Below are positions 39,901 through 48,900 of a DNA stretch of 64,000 bases, piece after piece. The DNA comes from Falsiroseomonas bella (lineage in GTDB: Bacteria; Pseudomonadota; Alphaproteobacteria; Acetobacterales; Acetobacteraceae): NCBI RefSeq assembly GCF_003173615.1, contig NZ_QGNA01000001.1, positions 124,001-188,000 of the forward strand, written 5' to 3'. The notes beneath the pieces are model-generated. The model searched no databases. It was not told the DNA's origin and was given only the letters and a program-made list of their open reading frames with translations. A program made the translations under genes and the position numbers. Every line of letters begins with the position of its first letter. Position 1 is the stretch's first letter.

Positions 39901-42900
39901 CCCGTTGGCATTCTCCTCATCGAGCGCGTTGGTGAGGTCGGTCGTGACCTGCACGGTGAGCTCGCCCGCGCCTCGGTTGCCCGGCGGCAGCGTCAGCGTC
40001 GCCTGCCGGTCCACGAAGCCGCCGGCGGCCAGGGCGCCGCCGGCCGGCGTGAAGGGCAGCACGACGCTCGCCAGGATCTCGCCGGTGTCCACGCGGCGCA
40101 CGATCACGCGGTCCGACCAGGTGGCATCGGCCGGCAACGCGCCGATATTCGCGTCGCGCCAGCTGACGGTGATCTGGCCTCCCGATTCCACCGCGCCACC
40201 GACCGGCGCGACCGCGACGTTCTGCACGACGAGGTCGGGCGAGGGCACGGCCTCGAGCGAGGAGATGCGCACCGGCGCCTGCAGCGGGTTCGCATAGACG
40301 CCGAAGCGGTAGGTCGGGCTGCTGCCGAGGTCGGCCGGGTGGCCGTCGATCATCAGCAGGTAGGTGCCCGTCTCGGTGAGGGTGAGCGTGTCCTCGTCTT
40401 CCGAGATGCCCTGCGCGAATCGCACTTCGCCATAGGGACCGATCAGGCGCCAATAGGTGTTGCCCGATCCCCATTGCTGGGCGTCGAAGTAGAAGCGGTC
40501 GCCGGCCGTCGCCTCGAACTTGTAGAGGTCCGCCTCGCTGCCCGGCGTCAGCGCACCGCTGACCGGCGAGCCGAGGATCAGATCCTCCGCCGCGGCGACA
40601 TCTATCAGCCGGAAGCTGAAGGCGCCGGTGCGATCCACGGTGCTGCGCACCGCAAGCGTGTAGTCGCCGGGCGGCAGCGTGAGCAGCGGATTGCCGGCGC
40701 CGAACTGGCTGCCGTTGCCGTTGGTCCAGCTGCGTTCGGTGACGAAGCCGTTCGGGCCGGTCAGCGACCAGCGCAGCTGATCGGCCCACCACGCGGTCTC
40801 GACGGCGTTGCCGACGGTGTCGACGAAGATGCGCTTCGTCTCGGCGAGGGTGAAGGTGAAGCTGGCCGTCTGGCCGGCATGCGCGATCTCGCCCTCGACC
40901 AGCGCGCCGAGGGTCGCGGCCGCGCTGCTGTCCGCGATCGGCTGCAGGTTGAAGGCGTAGGCCGCGCTGCCGGTGTTGTACGGGTAGCCCTCGATCAGCA
41001 GCGTGTATTCGCCCGTCGCGGGCAGCGTGACGATGCCGCGGTCCGAAAAGCCCTCACGGAACAGCTGCCGGCCCGTGGGGTCCACCAGTCGCCAATAGGC
41101 CGAGGGCTGCTGCTGCACGTCGAAATACAGCCGCTGGCCGGCGATGCCGGAGAAGCGATACGCATCCGTCTGGTTGTATGGATCGAGCGTCGCGGAGACG
41201 GGAGTGCCGGGCGTGATCGCCGTTGCGACAGCCGGATCGGTCAGGTCGAGCAGGCGGAAGGAATAGGCGCCGTTCGCCTCGCCGTCGCCATAGACCGTCA
41301 GCGTCCAGGCGCCCGGTTGCGCGCGGAAGGCGGCGCCATCCTGGTTCAGGTCGCTGTTCGAGAAATACTGCCAGCCGATCCGCTCACCGTTCGGACCATC
41401 GAGGTAGTACCGGATGTCCGAGCGGTTGGTGAAGGTGTCGAGATAGAGCAGCCGCGCGCTGCCGAGCGTGAAGGTGTAGCGGTCCACACTCCCGGGGCCG
41501 GCGATGGTCGCGTCCACCCGCGTGTTGAGATCGAGCGCCGTGGTCTCGTCCACCACCGGCCGCAGGTTGAAGCTGTAGTTGTTGGCGCCCGTGTTGTAGT
41601 AGCGGCCCTCGATGGCCAGCACATAGGTGCCGTCCAGCGGCACGCTGAACGGTCCCGCGTCGGAATAGGTGTGGTTGCGCCAGGTGACGAGCTGGCCGTT
41701 CGGGCCGAAGAGACGCCAATAGGTGTCCCAGCCGGTGTTGGTCGCGTCGAAGAAGAAGCGGTCGCCGGCCGAGGCGGTGAAGCTGTAGAGGTCCACCTCG
41801 TTGCCGGGGTTGATCGAGGTGCCCGTCACGGCCGTGCCGGGCGTGAGCGCCGTGGCGTTGTCCAGGTCGAGCAGGCGGAAGCGATAGGTGCTGCTGGCGT
41901 TCGGGAGGGCGGAGACCGTGACGGTGTAGGTGCCCGCCTTCAGCGTCATCGGCTGCAGGTCGAAGCCGTCATAGGAATCGCTGTTGTCGGCGCGACGAGA
42001 CGCCACCACGCCGTCCGGGCCGGTGAGCGTCCACACCGGCTGCCAGTCCGTGCCCTGCCAGTCCATCAGCACGGTGGCGTCCTCGGCCAGCGTGATCTGG
42101 TGGCGGAAGACGCCGCCGACCGGCAGCGTCGTGATGCCCGCCGCGGCCAGCACCTCGGCGCTGCCCGTCGGCTGGTCCAGCGCGAAGGTCAGCGGCACCT
42201 CGGTGGAGGCGGTGGTCGCGACCGCCACGTTGTCGATGTCGTGGTGCGCGGACCATCCGCCGTTGCGCGCGCCGAAGGCGACGCGGCTGGTTTCCAGGAA
42301 CAGCCCGCCGACGAAGATGTTGTTGATCGGCGTGATGGCAGCGCCGCCGCCCGGGGGCGTCAGCGTCACGGTCACCCGGCTGCCGCCGACCGCGCGCTGC
42401 ACGGAGACGTCCACGCCGAAGAACTGCCCGCCGGCCAGGTCGAGCGCTGCGATGTCGACCGCGTATTCGCCGATCTCGCCACCGTTGAAGTGCAGCGAGA
42501 CGTGGTTGTTATTGACCTCGCCGTTGTTGACGATGTCGAAGCCGATGCCGAGCGCGCCGGCGATGTTCGGCTCCTCGCCGAAGTTCGGCGCCGATCCGGC
42601 CGGGCCGTAGAGCCGCGTCGGCAGCAGCGCAAAGCCGAGCCCGTCGCCCGACTGGTTCCGCCCGGCGTTGGAGACGATCATGCGCGCGTCGAAGCTGACG
42701 GTGACGCTGTCATGCGGCCCGTCGGCCGTGGAGGTGAAGCCGACCGTGTTGCGATGCAGCCCGACCGTCGCGCTCGTCAACCGCAGCGCGTTGCCGCCGT
42801 TGCCGTCCGACACGAGCGTCGCGGCCGGCCCCTGATAATTCGCCAGGACATAGGGGATGCCGCTCGCCTCGCCGTCGGAGGCCGCGACCTCCGCGCCGAA

Positions 42901-45900
42901 ATCCTGCGTCGTCTCGCCATTCCAGGCCGGCTGCGCATCGGAGCGGAGGGCGAAGCCGAAGTTGATGTCGCCGCCGTCGTAGCGGCGACCCTCGATCAGC
43001 ACGGTGTAGGCGCCGTCGATGGGCAGGACGAAGAGGTCGCTGTCCGCGAACTCCGCGCGCCCGAACACCACGCGGCCGCGCTCGTCCAGCACCCGGACCT
43101 TCGGGCTGCCGGCCGAGAGGCTCTCCCTGTCGAAGCGCAGCCGCGTGCCGGCCGTGCCGTCGAAGCGGTACATCGCCGTCTGCGCGCCGGGCGAGAGCGT
43201 GCCCGTGACGGACGCATCCAGCGCCATCGACGTCGCGCCGGCCATCTCCAGCAGGCGGAAGCCGTAGCCCGGCATGTTGTCGTTCGTCGCGTCCACCGTC
43301 AGCGTGTAGGTGCCGGGCAGCAGGCGGATGGCTGGAGAGCCGTCCAGGTTTTCTGAATCCGAGCCCTGCCAGCCGCGGCCCGACACCGGCGTGTAGCCCG
43401 GCGTGGAGAGCGTCCAGCTCAGGTTCGGCGTGTCGGTCAGCGCGTCGAAGATGACGAAGGTCTCTGCCGCCACCGTGAAGCTGTAGCGGTCCACCTGGCC
43501 GCGACTCTCGATCGCGCCGCTCACCGATGCGCCCAGGGTCAGCGGGAAATCCTGGTCGATGATCGGATCGACGATCAGGCTGAAGGTTTGCCGCGTGCCC
43601 TCGCCCGGATGGCCTTCGACGGCGATCACATAGGTGCCGGTGGCGGCGAGGGTCACCGCGCCCTGGCTGCGCAGGCTGTCGATGTAGGTCTGGCCGAGCA
43701 CCAGCCGCCCGGTCGGGTCGTACAGCCGGACATAGGTCGAGTTGGTAAAGCCGAGGTGGTCGAGATAGACGCGGTCGCCCGCCGTCCCGTCGAAGGCGAA
43801 AAGCTGCGTCGCGCTGCCGGGCACCAGCGCGCCCGAGAAGCTCGTGCCGACAGTGACCGGCGTCGCCGCGGCAAGATCGAGCAGGCGGAAATTGTACCAG
43901 CCGGTCGTCTCGCCGGCGCCGTCCACCGTCACCGTGTAGTCGCCCGCCGGCAGGTCGAGCAGCCTGCTGCCGCCGAGCGCGCCGCTATCCGTGTTGTCGA
44001 AGCGCCAGCCGGAGAATTCGGTGCCGCGCGGGCCCGTCAGGGTCAGGGTGAAGTTGCCGTTGTAGGGCGAGAGGATGTCGAGCAGCAGGCGGCTGGAGGA
44101 TGCCAGGGTGAAGCTGTAGCTGTCCCGCTGGCCGACATGGTCGATCCGCCCGGTGATGCCGTCCGCGTTGAAGCGTTCCAGCGTGCCGGCATTGCCGTTG
44201 CCGCTTGTGTCGGCGGCGGCATCGCCGTCCTCCTCGTCGAGGGCAAGGCGCATGACGAGTCCGGCCTGCGGGGCGGTGAGGGCGACAGCCTTGTTGTCGT
44301 CGATCTCGTCCGTGGTGCGCGCGACGTTCCACAGGCGGACCTCGTCCACGGCGCCGCGCAGGAAGTCGAAGCCCGTCGAGGTTTCCGAGGTGCGCCCGAT
44401 CAGCAGCGGCTCGGCGGTGCTGACGGCAGGGCCCGCACGCACGGCGCCCGTGGCGCGATCCTCGCCGTTCACCACGATCCGGAGCTGGCCGCTGCTGCGG
44501 TCGATCACCGCGGCCACATGCGTCCAGACGCCGAGTTGCATGACGCCGTTGGCGGTCTGCGTGCCCTGCTCGTTGCTGCCATCGCGGGTGCCGAGATAGA
44601 GCGCGCCGCTGTTGTTCACCCACAGCGAATAGCTGCGATGGCCGTTGTCGCCGTTGCCCTTGTAGAAGATCGCGGACCAGGTGTCGCTGAACTCGTCCAG
44701 CCGGACCCAGGCCTCCATGGTGAGGTTCGTGGTCTGGTTGGTGCCTGCGCCGTCAATGGCGATGGCGTCGGCGCCGGTGAACTGAACGCCGCCGTCGAGG
44801 CGACCCTCGGTCCAGAGCGGGCCGGGCTGCGGATTGGTGCCGAACACCGCCGGCGTGGACTCGTTCTCTACCTTCCGCAGTTGGAACGAATACGAGAAGG
44901 GCTCGGGATAGGCGGTGCGGCCCTCCACCAGCACCGTGTAGGCGCCGGTCATGGACAGCGTCAGCGTCTCGACGTCGTTGAGGCTGGTCAGGCCCAGCAC
45001 CTGGCGGCCGAGCGGGTCGAAGACGCGCCAGCTGGCCTGCCAGTCCGCCCTGCTGGAGCTGAGCAGGTCGAAATAGACGCGGTCGCCTGCCGTCGCGTCG
45101 AGGCGGAACATGTCGGTGCGGTCGCCCACCGCCGGCGGGCTCGTCACCACCGTGTCGTAGGCGACGGTCGGCGCGGCCTTGAGATCGAGCAGGCGGAAGG
45201 CGAAGGGGGTGGTGCTGTCGCCGGTGCCGTCCACGGTGATGGTGTAGTCGCCCGCGATGGCGGCGAAGACCGGGCTGCTGCCGCCGAACTCGTGGCTGTC
45301 GCCGTTGCGCAGGTTGCGCGAGAAGCCGATGCCGCCCGGCCCGGTGACGGTGACGGTCGCGGCGTCGTTGTTGGTCAGCGTGTCGAAATAGAGCAGCGCG
45401 TCCTGAGCCAGCGTGAAGCTGTAGCGGCTGACCCCGCCCGGGGACGGGATGCGCCCCATGATGATGCCGGGCAGGCCCTGCCGCGCATCCACCACGGTGG
45501 CGTCCGTGCCGGCCGGGCCGAGATCGGCGAGCGTGGCCGGATCCGTCGCCTCGTCCATCGGCAGGCGGAGCTCGAGCCCCTCCTCGTCGCCGACCAGCGC
45601 GGCGTTCATCGAGTCCTGGATCTGCTGGTCGGTGCGCACGACCGACCACAGGCGCAGCTCGTCGATCGTGCCGAACAGCCTCGCCGTGTTCCCGGCGCCG
45701 CCGACGTACAGCGGCCCGTCATGCGTCACCGCATCGGTCGTGCGGATCGTCCGGCTGGCCGCTTCCGCGCCGTTGAGCAGCAGCCGCATCTGGCCGGTGG
45801 TGCGGTCGATGATGCCTGCGACGTGAACCCACTCGTTCCGCGCCACCGAGCCCGTGGCGGAGTTGAGCTCCTGCTGGCCGCTCGCATCCGTGGTGGTGAA

Positions 45901-48900
45901 GTGGATGTAGCCGGCATCGTTCAGCCAGAAGGAATAGGTGCGCGTGTTCACCGGATTGGGGTCGACCGCCTTGATGACCAGCGGCGTCCAGGTCGTCGTG
46001 GTGTGGTCGTAGCGCAGCCAGAATTCCACCGTGACGTCGCGGACGAGGTCGGTGCTGGCGCCGTCCGGCACGGTCGCGTATTCGGCGCCGGTGAAGGTCA
46101 GCGCGCCGCCGATCCTGCCCTCGGTCGCGAGCGGACCGGTGGTGCCGGCCCCGTCGATCGCGATCGCCTGCTGCGAATCCTCCACCTTGGTCAGCGCGAA
46201 GGCGAAGCGCGCGCTGGCGTCGGTGATGTGGACCTCGCCGTCCATCACCAGCGTGTAGCGGCCGGCGACATCGAGGGTCTGGGGACCGAAATCGTTGAAG
46301 TCCTGGTAGCGGATCTGGCGGCCGACCGGGTCGATCAGCCGGATATCGGTCCACCAGAGGGCGTTGCGCAGCGCGTTGAAGAAGACGCGGTCCCCCGCCT
46401 CCGCCTCGAAGCTGTAGAAGCTGGCGCTGCGGGCGGGCGTGTTGGTCACGGTCACCGTCTCGCCGAATGCGATCGGCGTCGCGGAGGCGAGGTCGGAGAG
46501 GCGGAACGCGAAGGCGCCGGTGCCGTCGCCGTCGCGATAGACCGTGAGGGTGTACTGGCCGGGCCCGGCGGTGAAGGGCAGGTCGGCGGAGCTGAAGGCG
46601 CGGCCGCCGACCAGCGTCGCGCCGGGCCGCGACAGCGTCCAGCGCAGGCTGCCGTCATTGGTGAGCGAATCGAAATAGAGCTGCGTCGCCTCCGCCAGCT
46701 CGAAGCTGTAGCGCGCGGCCTGGCCGGGAATCTCGATGCTGTCGGCCACGGAATCGCCAAGGGCCAGCGCCGCCGCCTTGTCCGTCACTTCCTCCAGGCG
46801 GAACTTGAAGACGGTGCCGGTGCCGGATTGCCAGACCTCGCCTTCCATCACCAGCGTGTAGGTGCCGTCGAAGGGCAGGTTGCGCGGGCCGTTGTCCTGG
46901 AAGTCGGTGTAGTAGATCTCACGGCCCCAGGGGTCGAACAGGCGCCAGTTGGTCCACCAGGTGTTGTTCTGCGTGGCGTTGAAGAAGATGCGGTCGCCCG
47001 CGCTGCCATCGAAGCGGAAGATCGCGGCGCCGTTGTTCGGCGTCGCGGTGTGCGTCACCTCCGCGCCATAGGCGATCTCGGTCGCCGCCGCGAAGTCGAG
47101 CAGCTGGAAGGCATAGGCGCCGGTGTTGGTGGTCGTCGCCCGGACCGTGAGGCGGTATTCGCCGCCGAGCGGCAGGTCGATGACCCGGTCGCCGTTCGAG
47201 GTCGGGTGGTCGGAGAACTCGACGCCGCGCGGCCCCTCGAGGGCGAAGCGCAGGTTGCCGTTGTTGGTCAGGCTGTCGAGGTAGAGGCGTGTCGGGCCGG
47301 CGAGCGTGAAGACGAAGGAATCCACCTCGCCCGCGACGGCGATGTTGCCGTCCACGCGGGCGCCGAGCGTCAGCGCATCGCCGGTGAAGGCCTCGACCGG
47401 CGTGTTGCCCTGGTCCACCAGGGTGAAGCCGAAATTGACCGGCCGCACATTGCCGATCAGCCCCTCGACGATGAGGGTGTAGCTGCCGGTCAGCAGCAGG
47501 CTGCGCGTGGCGTCGGTGAAGCTCTGGTCCACGAGCTCCCGCCCCGTGGGATCGAACAGCCGCCAGTAAAGGCCGGAGGAGGAGGTGGTGGCATCGAGCA
47601 GGATCTGGTCGCCGCGCTCCGCGTCGAAGCGGAACACCCGCGTCTCGCGCCCGAGGTTCGTCAGCGTGCCGTCGTTGCCGTTCGGACCGGAATCGACCAC
47701 CGCCGCGCCGCTGGCTTCGTCGAGCTTCCAGTAGGCGGCGAGCCCGGACTCATTGCCGGCGAGCGGCGCGCCCATCGCCGCCTGGATCTGCTCCGCCGTG
47801 CGCGCCACGTTCCAGACGCGCAGGTCGTCGATGGCGCCACGCCAGGGATAGTTGCCGCCGCCGTCGGTGCCGATGCGGAACTCGGCGCTGCTGTGGTTGA
47901 TGGGCTGGGTGTAGGCCAGCGTCGCGGCCTCCACGCCGTCGATGAACAGGCGGAGGTTGGCACCGTCATAGGTGCCGGCAACATGCGTCCAGTCATTCGC
48001 CGGCAGCAGGGCGCGCACCCGGACGTTGCTGTAGCTGTTGACGAAGAAGTTGATGTAGCCGTCGTTGGTGTAGTGCAGCCCGTAGCCGTCGTTCCAGTTG
48101 CCGGTGCTTGTCTTCATCGCCACCGAGGCCCATTGCGGCGCATCGGCGTCGCGCCGCACCCAGGCTTCCAACGTGAGCTGCGTCGGCTTCAGGGATGCGT
48201 CGTCGGGAACGCCGGCATAGGTGGTGGTGCCGATGCTCTGCAGCGCGCGGTTGGTCGCGCCTTCCGGATAGGTCAGCGGCGCGGCGTTCGGGCTGCGCAT
48301 CAGCGCCGCGGCGTAGCCCTGGTCGCCCAGCGTGCCCGACACCGCCGCGCCCGCGGCGATCTCCGTGGCATCCGCCAGGTCGAGCAGACGGAAGCCATAG
48401 CGGCCGGTGTTCGCACCGTTGCCCTGCACCGTCAGCGTGTAGTCGCCGGCGACGAGGTCGAGCAGCGGCGAGCCGCCGATGCCGCTTCCGTCCGACTGGT
48501 TGAACTGGCGGCTGTCCACCTCGACGCCGCGCGGGCCGGTCAGTGTCCAGGTCTTCCCGGAATCATTGGCCAGCGAATCGAAATAGAGCCGCGCGGCGGC
48601 GGCCAGGGTGAAGCTGTAGGAATCCTGGCGCCCCGGCTGCTCGATCTCGCCCATCACCAGTTCGCCGAGCACGAGCGGCGCGCTGTCGGTGGAGGCAAGA
48701 TGGAGCGTGAAGCCGTAGTCGATCGCGGCGCCCGCATTGTTCACCGGGCCTTCCAGCAGCAGCGTGTAGAGGCCGCCCGCGCCCAGCGTCAGCGTGTCCA
48801 CGTCGGTGAAGTTGCTGTTGGTGAACAGCACCTCGTCGCCGGGTCCGATCAGCCGCCACATCGGCGTTCCGGCGCCGGACAGCGCGGTGCGCTGGAAATA